Counted from the stretch's first letter, positions 47,547-56,906 are shown. The stretch is 64,000 nucleotides of DNA from Malaciobacter halophilus (GCF_002837275.1 NZ_NXIF01000041.1:24709-88708), one strand, 5' to 3'. Program-made: numbers and translations. Notes: generated by a model from the letters alone, not told the origin.

Positions 47547-48302
47547 ATGAATGAAGTTATAAAACAACTATCAAATAGACGATCAGTAAGAGAGTTTACA
47601 GGTCAATGCATCAGTAATGAAGATTTAGAACTAATACTAAAAACAGCACAAAGATGCCCTACTTCAGTAAATGGACAACAAATATCAATAGTATATACTA
47701 AAAATAAAGAAAAACTAGAACAAATAAGTAAACTTTGTGGTAACCAAGAGCATATTAAAAATTGTGAAGTTTTTGTAATGTTTGTAATTGATTATAATAG
47801 AATTTCTCATGCTTTAGACTCAATTGGTGAAGAACAAATGATTCAAAAATCTGCTGAAGGTATTATTGTAGGTGCTGTTGATGCAGGAATTATGTTAAGT
47901 TCATTGCAAACTTCTGCTGAGTCTTTAGGTTATGCAACTACTGCAATTGGTGCAGTTCGTTTAAATGTATTTGAATTTATTAAACTTTTTAATTTACCTA
48001 AAAATACTTATCCTTTAGTAGGTTCAACTATTGGTGTTCCAACAAAAAAAGCAAAAGAAGCACCACTTAAGCCAAGAGTACCATTTGAAGCTTTTGCTTT
48101 TGAAGATAAATATGATGATAAAAAAGCAAAAGATGGAATTTTTGAGTATGAAAAAATATTTAAAGAGTTTAGACAAAAAAATGGTATGGATTATAAAACA
48201 TCTTACAATAAGACTATGGCATCTTTTTATACTAAAAGCTATACAAGAGATATTAAAAAGAGTTTTGAACATCAAGGTTTTACTTTTAAAGATAGTAATT
48301 AA
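47547..48302 (+). CDS. NfsA/FRP-type nitroreductase (flavin oxidoreductase)
   Basis: 251 residues. FMN-binding signature RRSVREFTGQCI at the N-terminus, RCPTSVNGQQ near residue 37, and SLGYATTAIGAVR near residue 131, with a C-terminal arm typical of the NfsA/Frp group. It reduces nitro compounds, flavins or similar acceptors with NADPH. The start is three bases after the small preceding gene. Confidence 0.88.
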   Translation: MNEVIKQLSNRRSVREFTGQCISNEDLELILKTAQRCPTSVNGQQISIVYTKNKEKLEQISKLCGNQEHIKNCEVFVMFVIDYNRISHALDSIGEEQMIQKSAEGIIVGAVDAGIMLSSLQTSAESLGYATTAIGAVRLNVFEFIKLFNLPKNTYPLVGSTIGVPTKKAKEAPLKPRVPFEAFAFEDKYDDKKAKDGIFEYEKIFKEFRQKNGMDYKTSYNKTMASFYTKSYTRDIKKSFEHQGFTFKDSN

Positions 48303-48373
48303 AAGAAAAAATACTATAAAGATACTATTTTAAGCTAAACTTATAAAAGAGTAATTTTAAAGGAATTTGCACT

Positions 48374-50095
48374 ATGCAAAATAACAAAATATTTAAATCA
48401 AGTCTTTTGATTTTGACTTTTATAGGTTTAGCAAGCTTTATAATAGCTTTTATTTCAGTTCTTCAAATAAATGATGATACTAAAGATTTTGATGAAATAA
48501 AAAAGATTTCAACCCTATCTGAACAGATAAGATATTATGATGAAGTTTTGACTATGAGTGCAAGAGTTGCTACACTAAATCAAAATGATTACTGGATAAA
48601 AAGATATTATAAAAATATTGAACCTTTAGAAAAAAGTATAAATGAAGCTTTAAAATTAATGCCATCGTTAAAAGATGAATTTAAAGCTATAGAGCAGATT
48701 AATAAAGAACTTATTTCTTTAGAAGAAAAGGCTTTAAAATTAAGTAAAAAAGGTAGTTACGAAGAAGCTAAAAAGATACTTTTCTCTTTAGAGTATAAGA
48801 GTTTAAAACAGAGTTATAAAGTAGGATTAAATTTAGTTTTAAACAAGATAGAAAAAAGAAATAAAACTCTTCAAAAACATCTTTTTGTTAATATACAATT
48901 CTCTTCATTTGTTATTCTTTTTTCAATTTTATTTATGATAGTTGTTTTTTATTTTATCTTTAAAGAGTTATTTAATAAAAGTAAATATATAAATCATATA
49001 TTAGATTCACAAAGTGCAATTATTTTTATAACAGATGGAAAAAGATTAAAAATTGCAAACAAAATAGCACTTGAGTTTTTTAAGTGTAAAACACAAGAGC
49101 AACTAAAACAAAGATTTTTATTTTTACCTGAGAGCTTTTCTAAAAGTGAACACTATTTAAGTGGTAAGGATTGGTTACTTAAAGCTTTTGCTTTAGAACA
49201 TAAGATTTTAAAGGTAAAAATAGATGATAAAATTTTTCAAGTTAATATTTCAAAAGATAAAATAGATGATATAAACTATGTAGTAACTTTAGTAGATATT
49301 ACAGAGTTAACAAAACTTCAAACTCAACTACAAAAAACTGTAGATATTCAAGTTGAAGATATTAGAAAGAAAGATTTAACATTAATTGCCCAGTCAAAAA
49401 TGGCAACAATGGGAGAAATGATAGAAAATATTGCCCACCAATGGAAACAACCTTTATCAATAATTACTCTTAGTGCAACTGGAGTAAAAATGGAGAGTGA
49501 ATTTAATGAGTTAACAGATGATTATTTACAAAAAGCACTAACAAATATAGAAAAATCTGCAAACTATTTATCACAAACTGTTGATGACTTTAAAGATTTC
49601 TTTAAGGAGAATAGTTTAAAACAAGACTATTTATTAGAACAAGCTTTTAATAAAGCAAAGAATTTAATTGCTTCAAAGTTAGAAAATAGAGATATACACT
49701 TAGTTACTTCTTTTGATAATGTAAGTATATATGGAAATAAAAATGAGATGATTCAAGTATTTATGAATTTATTAAGTAATAGTATAGATGCTTTTGATGA
49801 GCTTGATTTGGATACAAAAGTTATATATTTTTCCACAAGATATGAAAATGAGTTTGCAATTATAAAGTTTTGTGATAATGCAGGTGGTATACCTAGTGAA
49901 ATAATTTCAAAAATTTTTGAGTATAAGTTTTCCACAAAAGGTCATAAAGGAACAGGAATAGGTTTATATATGAGTAAACTTATTCTTGATAAGATTGCTG
50001 GAGAAATTGAAGTAAAAAACAGTACTTTTATCCATGAACAAAGAGAATACAAAGGTGTTGAATTTACAATTAAAATACCATTTAAAAGAGCCTAA
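48374..50095 (+). CDS. Sensor histidine kinase (orphan)
   Basis: 573 residues. Two membrane helices (about 10-30 and 173-197) enclose a helical periplasmic sensor of the four-helix-bundle type. A PAS-like part follows (about 215-320). The kinase core has MATMGEMIENIAHQWKQPLS with Lys in place of the usual Arg, then FCDNAGGIPSEII and GTGIGLYMSKLIL. No response regulator is adjacent. It ends at a bidirectional terminator shared with hcp. Confidence 0.9.
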   Translation: MQNNKIFKSSLLILTFIGLASFIIAFISVLQINDDTKDFDEIKKISTLSEQIRYYDEVLTMSARVATLNQNDYWIKRYYKNIEPLEKSINEALKLMPSLKDEFKAIEQINKELISLEEKALKLSKKGSYEEAKKILFSLEYKSLKQSYKVGLNLVLNKIEKRNKTLQKHLFVNIQFSSFVILFSILFMIVVFYFIFKELFNKSKYINHILDSQSAIIFITDGKRLKIANKIALEFFKCKTQEQLKQRFLFLPESFSKSEHYLSGKDWLLKAFALEHKILKVKIDDKIFQVNISKDKIDDINYVVTLVDITELTKLQTQLQKTVDIQVEDIRKKDLTLIAQSKMATMGEMIENIAHQWKQPLSIITLSATGVKMESEFNELTDDYLQKALTNIEKSANYLSQTVDDFKDFFKENSLKQDYLLEQAFNKAKNLIASKLENRDIHLVTSFDNVSIYGNKNEMIQVFMNLLSNSIDAFDELDLDTKVIYFSTRYENEFAIIKFCDNAGGIPSEIISKIFEYKFSTKGHKGTGIGLYMSKLILDKIAGEIEVKNSTFIHEQREYKGVEFTIKIPFKRA

Positions 50096-50106
50096 AGGCT
50101 CTTTTA
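50083..50106. terminator. Bidirectional terminator between the kinase gene and hcp
   Basis: TAAAAGAGCC-TAAA-GGCTCTTTTA, a perfect 10-bp stem overlapping both converging gene ends. Confidence 0.85.
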
Positions 50107-51429
50107 TGCAATAAGAAGTTTTTTTAAATCATCTTTTGCATTAGTTGTAAGTGTAAGATTAAATGTTTGGCTTAAAAAGTTGAATATATCTTCATTTACA
50201 AATTGTGGAGGTTTTGGCCCTAAATAGATATTTTTTACTCCTAAAGAAAAAAGTGCAAGTAAAATTATTACTGCTTTTTGTTCCATCCAAGATAGTACAA
50301 TTGATACAGGAAGGTCGTTAATTGGTGTATTTAAAGCTTGGCTTAGTGCTTTTGCAATTTCAACAGCACCATTACTATCATTGCACTGTCCTAAGTCTAA
50401 ATATCTTGGAATACCTGTACCTTCAATCTCTCCAAAATCAATATCATTAAATCTAAATTTACCACAGCTTGAAGTTAAAATAACTGTATCTTTTGGTAGG
50501 CTTTGTGCTAATTCTTTATAATACTCTCCACCTTTTCCTGGTGCATCGCATCCTGCTATTACAAAGAATTGTTTAATTTTTCCATCTTTTATTGCATCTA
50601 AAATTTGTGGTGCTAATGTAAGTACTGTTTTATAATGATGACCTGTTACAAGTGTTGTATCTTCATTTAAATCAATTCCATTTGCATCTTCGCACTCTAA
50701 AGTTCTTTGTATAAGTTCATCAAAATTATCATCTTCAATTTGTGTAGCTCCTTCAACTCCAACTATTTTATAAGTAAATAGTCTATCAAGGTATGTACAG
50801 TTTTTCTTTGGAGGTACTATGCAGTTTGTATTAACTACAAAAGTTCCAGTGAATTTTTCCATGAGTTTTGCTTGGTCAAACCAAGCTTTACCTACATTTC
50901 CTTTTAGATGTGGATACTTTCTAAGTTCTGGGTAACCATGTGCTGGTAACATTTCAGAGTGAGTGTATATGTTTATTCCTTTATCTTGTGTAGCAATTAA
51001 AAGTTTTTCTAACATCTCAAGATTATGTCCACTTACAAGTATTGCTTTACCTTCAACTTTGTTTTGTGTAACTTTTACAGGAGTAGGAATACCAAACTTT
51101 GAAGTGTGTGAATTTGAAAGTTTATTCATAACTTTAACACCAGCATTACCTACTTTCATTAGTTGATTAATATGGTCATCAAAATTAAAATTTACATTTG
51201 TTAATGTAAAGTATAAAGTTTCACTCATAACATCATCTATCTCTTTTGTAAGAGTTGAATCTAATTCATTTAAGTGTTCTCTATATGCACTAAGACCTTT
51301 TAATCCAAATATCATAATATCTTGAAGTCTTGAAAGATTTTCATCTTTTCCACATGTTCCAACACTAGCACCACTACTTCCACAACCATCTTTTTGACTC
51401 ATTTCACATTGATAACAAAACATACTCAT
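50104..51429 (-). CDS. hcp: Hydroxylamine reductase / hybrid cluster protein (short form)
   Basis: 441 residues, about 100 fewer than E. coli Hcp (550), matching the shortened class that lacks part of the second helical domain. The N-terminus has the Fe-S motif MFCYQCEMSQKDGC...TCGK. Hybrid-cluster ligands are in VIAGCDAPGKGGE, LTSSCGKFRF, YLDLGQCNDS and SWMEQKAV. Hcp reduces hydroxylamine or NO and is needed under nitrosative stress. It has its own promoter with a perfect FNR/DNR-type box. A GltD-like oxidoreductase lies upstream and may feed it electrons. Confidence 0.93.
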   Translation of the reverse strand: MSMFCYQCEMSQKDGCGSSGASVGTCGKDENLSRLQDIMIFGLKGLSAYREHLNELDSTLTKEIDDVMSETLYFTLTNVNFNFDDHINQLMKVGNAGVKVMNKLSNSHTSKFGIPTPVKVTQNKVEGKAILVSGHNLEMLEKLLIATQDKGINIYTHSEMLPAHGYPELRKYPHLKGNVGKAWFDQAKLMEKFTGTFVVNTNCIVPPKKNCTYLDRLFTYKIVGVEGATQIEDDNFDELIQRTLECEDANGIDLNEDTTLVTGHHYKTVLTLAPQILDAIKDGKIKQFFVIAGCDAPGKGGEYYKELAQSLPKDTVILTSSCGKFRFNDIDFGEIEGTGIPRYLDLGQCNDSNGAVEIAKALSQALNTPINDLPVSIVLSWMEQKAVIILLALFSLGVKNIYLGPKPPQFVNEDIFNFLSQTFNLTLTTNAKDDLKKLLIA

Positions 51430-51455
51430 TTAATAATCCTTAAAATTTTTAATTA

Positions 51456-51461
51456 ATTATA
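51456..51461 (-). promoter_or_regulatory. -10 element of hcp
   Basis: TATAAT on the minus strand, placed so that the upstream FNR/DNR-type box is centred near -41.5 of the expected start site. Confidence 0.6.
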
Positions 51462-51483
51462 AGGTTTTTAATAAGTTGTTTCA

Positions 51484-51497
51484 TTGATTAATATCAA
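51484..51497 (-). promoter_or_regulatory. Perfect FNR/DNR-type box upstream of hcp
   Basis: TTGAT-TAAT-ATCAA, an exact match to the CRP/FNR-family consensus, in the 74-base gap between the oxidoreductase stop and the hcp start. It is nearly identical to the box at 6021, which precedes the other NO-linked gene. Confidence 0.75.
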
Positions 51498-51503
51498 TAA
51501 ACA

Positions 51504-52721
51504 TTAACAGGCCTCTTGTTCTTTAAGTGTGGCTATATACTCTTCAATAGCAACGGCTACTCTTTTAGATAAAGCTACTGCTTCTACTACTGTTCTAGCA
51601 CCTGTTACTACATCACCAGAAGCAAATACGCCCTCTCTTGTAGTTTCTCCATTTTCATTTGTTACTACTAATCCATCTTCTCCTACATTAATACCTTTAG
51701 TATTTGATACAATTAAATCTCTTGGTTGTTGACTAATTGAGATTAAAATTGAATCAGCTTCTTCAAAACCTTCTATATTTGGATTATCTTCATTTGTAGT
51801 GATATATTTTACACCTTTTGGTGTGAACTCTAAAGGTGATTTATAAAGATTAAATTTTACTCCATCTATTTTTGCATATTCTATTTCTACTTTTTCTGCA
51901 CTTATTTGCTCAAATCCTTTTCTATACATTATGCTAACTTCAGTAGAACCGTTTCTAATAGCAGTCCTTGCAACATCCATAGCAACATTTCCCGCACCAA
52001 TAACCACTACTTTTTTACCTAAGTTGTAAGAGTTTGGACTTTTTAAATAATCAATTGCAAAGTGAACATTACCTAAAGACTCACCTTTTAATCCAAGTTT
52101 TTTAGGAGTCCATACGCCTGTTCCTATAAATACAGCTTTATAACCATCTCTAAATAAATCATCAATTGTTATATTTTTCCCTATCATCGTATTAGGTCTA
52201 ATCTTTACACCTACTTTTTTAAGATTTTCTAATAATTCATCAAGAATTGATTTATCAAGTCTAAAATCTGGAATACCATATCTTAAAACTCCACCAATTT
52301 GGTCATTTCCTTCATACATAGTAATTTCATAACCTTTTAATGCAAGTATCATTGCAAGACTAATTCCTGCTGGACCTGTACCAATAATAGCAACGCTATG
52401 GCCATTTAATTGTGGTTTTTCAAACTCTTTGTAGTTCATATAATAAGTTGAAATATAGTTTTCAATAGCTCCTACATTTACAGGAGTATATTTTTTATTT
52501 AAAACACAGTGTCCTTCACAATGTTTTTCATGAGGACAAACAAGCGAGCAAATTATTGATAAAGGATTATTATTAAAAACTTTTTCTCCTGCTATTTTTA
52601 TATCTCCATTTAAAAATAGCCTAATCATCTCTGCTATTGGTGTACTAACAGGACATCCCTTTTGACATTTTGGTTTTTTACAGTCTAGGCAAGTTTGTGC
52701 AGAGTTAATAATATGTTGCAT
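51504..52721 (-). CDS. GltD-like NAD(P)H oxidoreductase with N-terminal Fe-S motifs
   Basis: 405 residues. The N-terminal cysteines CLDCKKPKCQKGCPV (from residue 15) and CSLVCPHEKHCEGHC (near 58-72) form the two 4Fe-4S sites of the glutamate synthase small-subunit family. Two dinucleotide folds follow: AIIGTGPAGISLAM and VVIGAGNVAMDVART, with a C-terminal FAD-site GVFASGDVVTGARTVVEA. No large GltB subunit is near. It lies upstream of hcp, so a role as its electron donor is plausible inference; otherwise it could act with other partners. Confidence 0.88.
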   Translation of the reverse strand: MQHIINSAQTCLDCKKPKCQKGCPVSTPIAEMIRLFLNGDIKIAGEKVFNNNPLSIICSLVCPHEKHCEGHCVLNKKYTPVNVGAIENYISTYYMNYKEFEKPQLNGHSVAIIGTGPAGISLAMILALKGYEITMYEGNDQIGGVLRYGIPDFRLDKSILDELLENLKKVGVKIRPNTMIGKNITIDDLFRDGYKAVFIGTGVWTPKKLGLKGESLGNVHFAIDYLKSPNSYNLGKKVVVIGAGNVAMDVARTAIRNGSTEVSIMYRKGFEQISAEKVEIEYAKIDGVKFNLYKSPLEFTPKGVKYITTNEDNPNIEGFEEADSILISISQQPRDLIVSNTKGINVGEDGLVVTNENGETTREGVFASGDVVTGARTVVEAVALSKRVAVAIEEYIATLKEQEAC

Positions 52722-52955
52722 TTTTCCCCTTTTAAATTAAACTTTGTTTAAAAATTTTATATAAATTAAATGATAAGTATATGATAATTTTTTATAGAGG
52801 TAGCTAAATACTCTTTTTTTAAAGAGTTTTCAATTACAGAAAAGCTATAAAAATTAAAGATTATAATAAAGTAATTTATTAATTTTACCTTTATTTTAGC
52901 TCTTCTTATAGTTTTTAAGATATAATAATTAAATTTTCAAAAAAGAGTAAGAGAG

Positions 52956-53690
52956 ATGCAAGTAGGTAAAAAAGTTTTTTTATTATCCCTGTTATTATTG
53001 TTATTGATTGTTTCTTGTGTATATAAACATACAAAAGAGTTTTTTGATAATAGTACAGTAGTTACTGAAGAGAAGGTAGTTAAATTAGAAGAAAAAACAG
53101 AACAACCACGAGAGATTTCTTTACCAGATGAGGAAATTAAAGAAGAAAGTGTTGCAGTTGAGCTTCTTCCAGCTGATACAAAAGATAAAGAAGTACATGA
53201 ATCTGTAACTGAAAAAATAACAAAAATTGAAGAAGAAATAAAAGATCCAGAGCCTATTATACTTAAAAGAAAAGATGATGGATATAGAAGGTCTAAAGGC
53301 GAGTTCTTCTATTATGAGCTATCAGAAAAATCAAAAGAGATTCAAGATAAACTATATACAATTATGAAAGATGAGCCTTTTAAGTTCAATAGAAATGGAA
53401 TCGAATATTTAAAAAAGAATGATGAACTTTTAAATAAAATCTATAAAATTATGATAAACAATGAAAATCTTAAGTTTGAAATTGCAGGGCATGTAAGTAT
53501 TAAACCAGATGATAAAAAATATAATAAATATATTTCAGTTATGAGAGCTGCAAATATAAAGAAAAAACTTATATCAATGGGAATTTCAAAAAGAAGAATG
53601 AAAGCAAGAGGGTATGGAGATGCTATACCTTTTATTCAAGATGACATCAAAATTTTTAATAGAATAGAATTCAATATCATAGGAGAATAG
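52956..53690 (+). CDS. OmpA-like lipoprotein with acidic spacer
   Basis: 244 residues. A signal peptide ending LLIVSC gives a likely lipid-modified Cys21. A highly charged, Glu/Lys/Val-rich spacer covers about 30-110, and an OmpA-type peptidoglycan-binding domain the last 100 residues (FEIAGHVSI, VMRAANIKKKLISMGISKRRM, ARGYGDAIP). The typical NxxL-x-RRA motif is altered to YISVMRAANIKKKL. It probably links the outer membrane to the cell wall. A GTG-started gene follows after two bases. Confidence 0.75.
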   Translation: MQVGKKVFLLSLLLLLLIVSCVYKHTKEFFDNSTVVTEEKVVKLEEKTEQPREISLPDEEIKEESVAVELLPADTKDKEVHESVTEKITKIEEEIKDPEPIILKRKDDGYRRSKGEFFYYELSEKSKEIQDKLYTIMKDEPFKFNRNGIEYLKKNDELLNKIYKIMINNENLKFEIAGHVSIKPDDKKYNKYISVMRAANIKKKLISMGISKRRMKARGYGDAIPFIQDDIKIFNRIEFNIIGE

Positions 53691-53692
53691 TT

Positions 53693-54085
53693 GTGATAGA
53701 GATAGCTTCAAAAATAGTATTATGTTTAGTATTAGCAACAATTATTGGCTTTATAATAGGTTATTTACTAGGAAGAGCTACAAGAAAACAAGAGTATGCA
53801 GCAGTACCTCAAAAACCTACTAAAAAAGTAGGAAATGTATATAATAAACCTTTAATTTTTAGTTGTCCAAGACCAGTTGGAAAAGATGATTTAAAAGAAA
53901 TAGAAGGTGTTGACTCTTTAATTGAAGCTCAGTTAAATCATTTAGGTATTTTTCATTTTGACCAAATTGCAAATTGGAGTGACAAAAATTGTGATTGGAT
54001 TGAGAATTATTTAGAGATAGAAGGAAGAATTAAAGAAGAGGATTGGGTAGGACAAGCAAAAAAGTTTACTAAACCTCTTGTTTAA
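53693..54085 (+). CDS. Membrane-anchored protein with helix-hairpin-helix-like C-terminal domain
   Basis: 130 residues from GTG at 53693 behind AGGAG. One N-terminal membrane helix (about 8-28), then a soluble domain with DDLKEIEGVDSLIEAQLNHL, GIFHFDQIANWSD and GRIKEEDWVGQAKKF. This pattern occurs as a tail domain in some NADH dehydrogenase- and ribosomal-protein-associated sequences and resembles a helix-hairpin-helix. Function unknown. It is in an operon with the OmpA-like gene. Confidence 0.7.
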   Translation: MIEIASKIVLCLVLATIIGFIIGYLLGRATRKQEYAAVPQKPTKKVGNVYNKPLIFSCPRPVGKDDLKEIEGVDSLIEAQLNHLGIFHFDQIANWSDKNCDWIENYLEIEGRIKEEDWVGQAKKFTKPLV

Positions 54086-54163
54086 TTTTTATACTTAATT
54101 TGTAATCATATTGGAATCAATTTATACTATAATTTAACTACTTAAATATAAAGGAGTTAAGTT

Positions 54164-54262
54164 ATGGTTACAGAGTATTCTTTTTTATATATGGCAACAG
54201 CAGCTTTTCATTTAGCAGGTCTATCAACAGTTTTTTTACTTCAGCGATATAGAATCTTATAA
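54164..54262 (+). CDS. 32-residue membrane miniprotein
   Basis: An ATG at 54164 follows AAGGAG with seven bases of spacing. The frame codes for 32 residues, mostly hydrophobic: MVTEYSFLYMATAAFHLAGL, then STVFLLQRYRIL. A single membrane helix with a positive C-terminal end is likely. A TATAAT at 54128 suits a promoter and a terminator hairpin begins right at the stop. The family is unknown; such short proteins often accompany membrane complexes. Confidence 0.6.
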   Translation: MVTEYSFLYMATAAFHLAGLSTVFLLQRYRIL

Positions 54263-54285
54263 ACAAAAGTTTAACACTTTTGTTT
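54261..54285. terminator. Bidirectional terminator after the miniprotein gene
   Basis: AAACAAAAGT-TTAAC-ACTTTTGTTT, between the miniprotein stop and the end of the converging phosphatase gene. Confidence 0.7.
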
Positions 54286-54720
54286 AATAAGTTCTAATAC
54301 ACAAGTTTCAATCATATTATAAACTTTGTCAAAACCTTCAAACCCTTCAAAGAAAAATGGGTCTGGTACATCTTGTCCCTCAAAACCAAAATCTCCTAAT
54401 TTAACTGCTTCTTTGCAACCTAATTTTTTCAAATCTTGCATATTTCTGCTATCTAAACCCACAACTAAATCAAAAGTTTGAAAATCTTCTAAATTTACTT
54501 GTCTTGCAATTTGTCTTGAGATGTCAATTCCATTATTTTTTGCAACTGTTATAGAGTTATCACAAGGGCTTTCTCCTATGTGCCAACTACCAGTTCCTGC
54601 ACTATCTACTTTTATATCTAAATTATTTTTTGTTATATATTCTTGTGCAACTCCTTGAGCAATTGGAGATCTGCATATATTTCCTAAACAAACAAATATA
54701 ATTGATTTTATTTTACTCAT
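54271..54720 (-). CDS. Low-molecular-weight protein-tyrosine phosphatase
   Basis: 149 residues. Active-site loop VCLGNICRSP (Cys11, Arg17) at the N-terminus and the general-acid Asp in VPDPFFFEGF. It removes phosphate from phosphotyrosine; bacterial examples act on capsule or exopolysaccharide kinases or on arsenate. It overlaps the nitrilase-like gene by eight bases. Confidence 0.93.
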   Translation of the reverse strand: MSKIKSIIFVCLGNICRSPIAQGVAQEYITKNNLDIKVDSAGTGSWHIGESPCDNSITVAKNNGIDISRQIARQVNLEDFQTFDLVVGLDSRNMQDLKKLGCKEAVKLGDFGFEGQDVPDPFFFEGFEGFDKVYNMIETCVLELIKQKC

Positions 54721-55438
54721 ATTCTATTCCTACATCTATATATTTTCTCATCTGTTTTATATTTTTTTCATCAAAAATTGATTGTAAAATCTTTTTGGAG
54801 TCATCTTTTATTACTTCTCCAAAAGGATTAATTATGCAACTAGATTTACAGCAATAACTAGCTGCACTATTAGCTGCAACTACATAACATTGGTTTGCAA
54901 TTGCAAGAGCTTTAGTTAAAGTTTCAAAGTGTTCTTTTCTTCCTTTGCCCCACATAGCAGGAACAAATATAATATCTGCACCTTTTAACCTATCCCAATA
55001 TTCAGTAAATCTTAGTTCAAAGCAAATTAGCGTAGCAATTTTTAAGTTGCCTATTTTGTAAACTTCTATTTTTTTATCATTTTTAGGTTTACAAAAGTAT
55101 TTTTGTTCATTTCCTAGTTTAAAGAGTCTATATTTATCTTGTGTATGAATAATCTTTTTTTGATAAAAGATATAAAACCTATTGTAGTAGTTACCATCTT
55201 TAAAAATGGTTAGTGTAAGTGCAATAGCTTTATTTTTAGATAATTTTTTAAGCTTTTTAATGGCTTTTTTAGAGAAGTCTGCAGCTTTTTGGATATTGTT
55301 ATAAGAGTAGCCACTTAATGCAAGTTCAGGGGCAAGGATTAGTGAGTCATCCTTGCATGATTTAACTAGTTTTTTTAAGTTTGCAAAATTTTTTTTAAAA
55401 TCTTTTGATGGATTAGTTTGAAGTGCTACTAAGTTCAT
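54713..55438 (-). CDS. Carbon-nitrogen hydrolase (nitrilase superfamily)
   Basis: I start at the Met at 55438 (MNLVALQTNPSKDF), since the longer frame to 55510 lies within the preceding gene and lacks family sequence; 241 residues. The Glu-Lys-Cys triad is in LAPELALSGYS, HTQDKYRLF and ATLICFELRF. It hydrolyses an amide or nitrile bond in a small metabolite; the substrate is unclear. The start overlaps the end of the phosphomutase gene by 26 bases. Confidence 0.85.
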   Translation of the reverse strand: MNLVALQTNPSKDFKKNFANLKKLVKSCKDDSLILAPELALSGYSYNNIQKAADFSKKAIKKLKKLSKNKAIALTLTIFKDGNYYNRFYIFYQKKIIHTQDKYRLFKLGNEQKYFCKPKNDKKIEVYKIGNLKIATLICFELRFTEYWDRLKGADIIFVPAMWGKGRKEHFETLTKALAIANQCYVVAANSAASYCCKSSCIINPFGEVIKDDSKKILQSIFDEKNIKQMRKYIDVGIEYE

Positions 55439-56810
55439 CTTTTGCCAATGAAATAAGTCTATTAACTTGTTCTTCATACTCTTTTGCTGTTTGTTCATTA
55501 GTTGATTCAAATCTTGTAACTAATACAGGTGTTGTATTTGAAGCTCTTACTAATCCCCATCCATGTCTAAAATTGATTCTAACTCCATCTACATCGATAA
55601 TATCTACAATTTTAGGGAAATCTTTTGGAGGATTATTTAATAGCTCTTTAATTTTATCTATTAAAATAAATTTTTCATCTTCTGTTGTTTGTACTTTTAT
55701 CTCTTCTGTTGAGTATGTTTTTGGAAGTTTTTCAATTTGTTTATTAATATCTACACCATTATAAATAAGTTCTAAAATTCTAAATGTTGCATATATAGCA
55801 TCATCAAAACCATAAAATCTATCATTAAAGAAAATATGTCCTGATACTTCAGCCGCTAAGTGAGCATTTACCTCTTTTAGTTTTACTTTTAAGTTACTAT
55901 GTCCAGTTTTATACATAATAGCTTTTCCACTTTGATTAATAATATCATACATAATTTGCGTACATTTAACTTCTCCAACAACAATTGGTTCAGGAATAGT
56001 TTTTGCAAAAAGGAGTGCTAATATATCACCTTTTACATTATATTTTTTAGTTAAAAAAGCAATTCTATCTGCATCTCCATCATAAGCAAAACCATACTCT
56101 GCTTTTTTTTCTAAAAGTTTTTTCAAATCAGTTAAGTTTTTCTCTTCACTTGGGTCTGGATGATGGTTTGGAAAAGTTCCATCTGGTTCACAATATAGAC
56201 CTTCATAATTTAAATTTAATTTATCTAATATTTCACATAAAACTGTATTTGCAACACCGTTTCCACAATCAATTGCAAAAGGTACTTTAAAGTCTTTTAA
56301 GAAAGAGAACTCTTTTAGCATAAAATCAATATACATAGATTTTGCATTAATCTTTTCAAACTGCTTATTATCTTCTATTTTTAAATCTTGATTTTTAATA
56401 ATTTCATCACCAAGTTTATATATATCATGGGCGAAAAATGGTGTATTATTTACTGAAATTTTAAATCCATTATATTCACTTGGATTATGACTTCCTGTAA
56501 TCATTACTGAAGCATTTGGTTTTATTTTATTAAAAGTTTGATATGAAGCAAAGTAGTTAATTCCTGTTGCAACCATACCCATGCCTAGTACTTTTACTCC
56601 TGCTTTATTAAAACCACTTGTTAAATATTCAAATAACCTTGGTGAATGAGTTCTAGCATCATATCCAATTACAACATATGGCTTTTGAACTGTTCTTTTA
56701 ATAACCTCTAACCCTAAATAGTAACCAATTAGTTTAACACTTTGTTCATTTAATTCTTCGTCAACTATTCCTCTAATATCATACTCTCTAAAAATAGACT
56801 TTTTTATCAT
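55413..56810 (-). CDS. Phosphomannomutase/phosphoglucomutase (AlgC-like)
   Basis: I start at 56810 (MIKKSIFREYDIRG, after GAGGG), giving 465 residues. Motifs: FREYDIRG at the N-terminus, the phosphoserine loop TGSHNPSEYNGFK, the metal loop YDGDADRIAF, the sugar loop AEVSGHIFF and the phosphate-binding RASNTTPVLVTRFE. It interconverts hexose 1- and 6-phosphates for LPS or other glycans. It heads a three-gene minus-strand operon with the nitrilase-like and phosphatase genes. Confidence 0.92.
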   Translation of the reverse strand: MIKKSIFREYDIRGIVDEELNEQSVKLIGYYLGLEVIKRTVQKPYVVIGYDARTHSPRLFEYLTSGFNKAGVKVLGMGMVATGINYFASYQTFNKIKPNASVMITGSHNPSEYNGFKISVNNTPFFAHDIYKLGDEIIKNQDLKIEDNKQFEKINAKSMYIDFMLKEFSFLKDFKVPFAIDCGNGVANTVLCEILDKLNLNYEGLYCEPDGTFPNHHPDPSEEKNLTDLKKLLEKKAEYGFAYDGDADRIAFLTKKYNVKGDILALLFAKTIPEPIVVGEVKCTQIMYDIINQSGKAIMYKTGHSNLKVKLKEVNAHLAAEVSGHIFFNDRFYGFDDAIYATFRILELIYNGVDINKQIEKLPKTYSTEEIKVQTTEDEKFILIDKIKELLNNPPKDFPKIVDIIDVDGVRINFRHGWGLVRASNTTPVLVTRFESTNEQTAKEYEEQVNRLISLAKDELSSTSN

Positions 56811-56906
56811 AAAGACCCTCATTGGAATTTTTTTCTAATTATATCGTTTGAAGCTTTAAGAGTACTAACCTCTATTTTGTTATAATTTTTATTCAAGGAG
56901 AAAATT

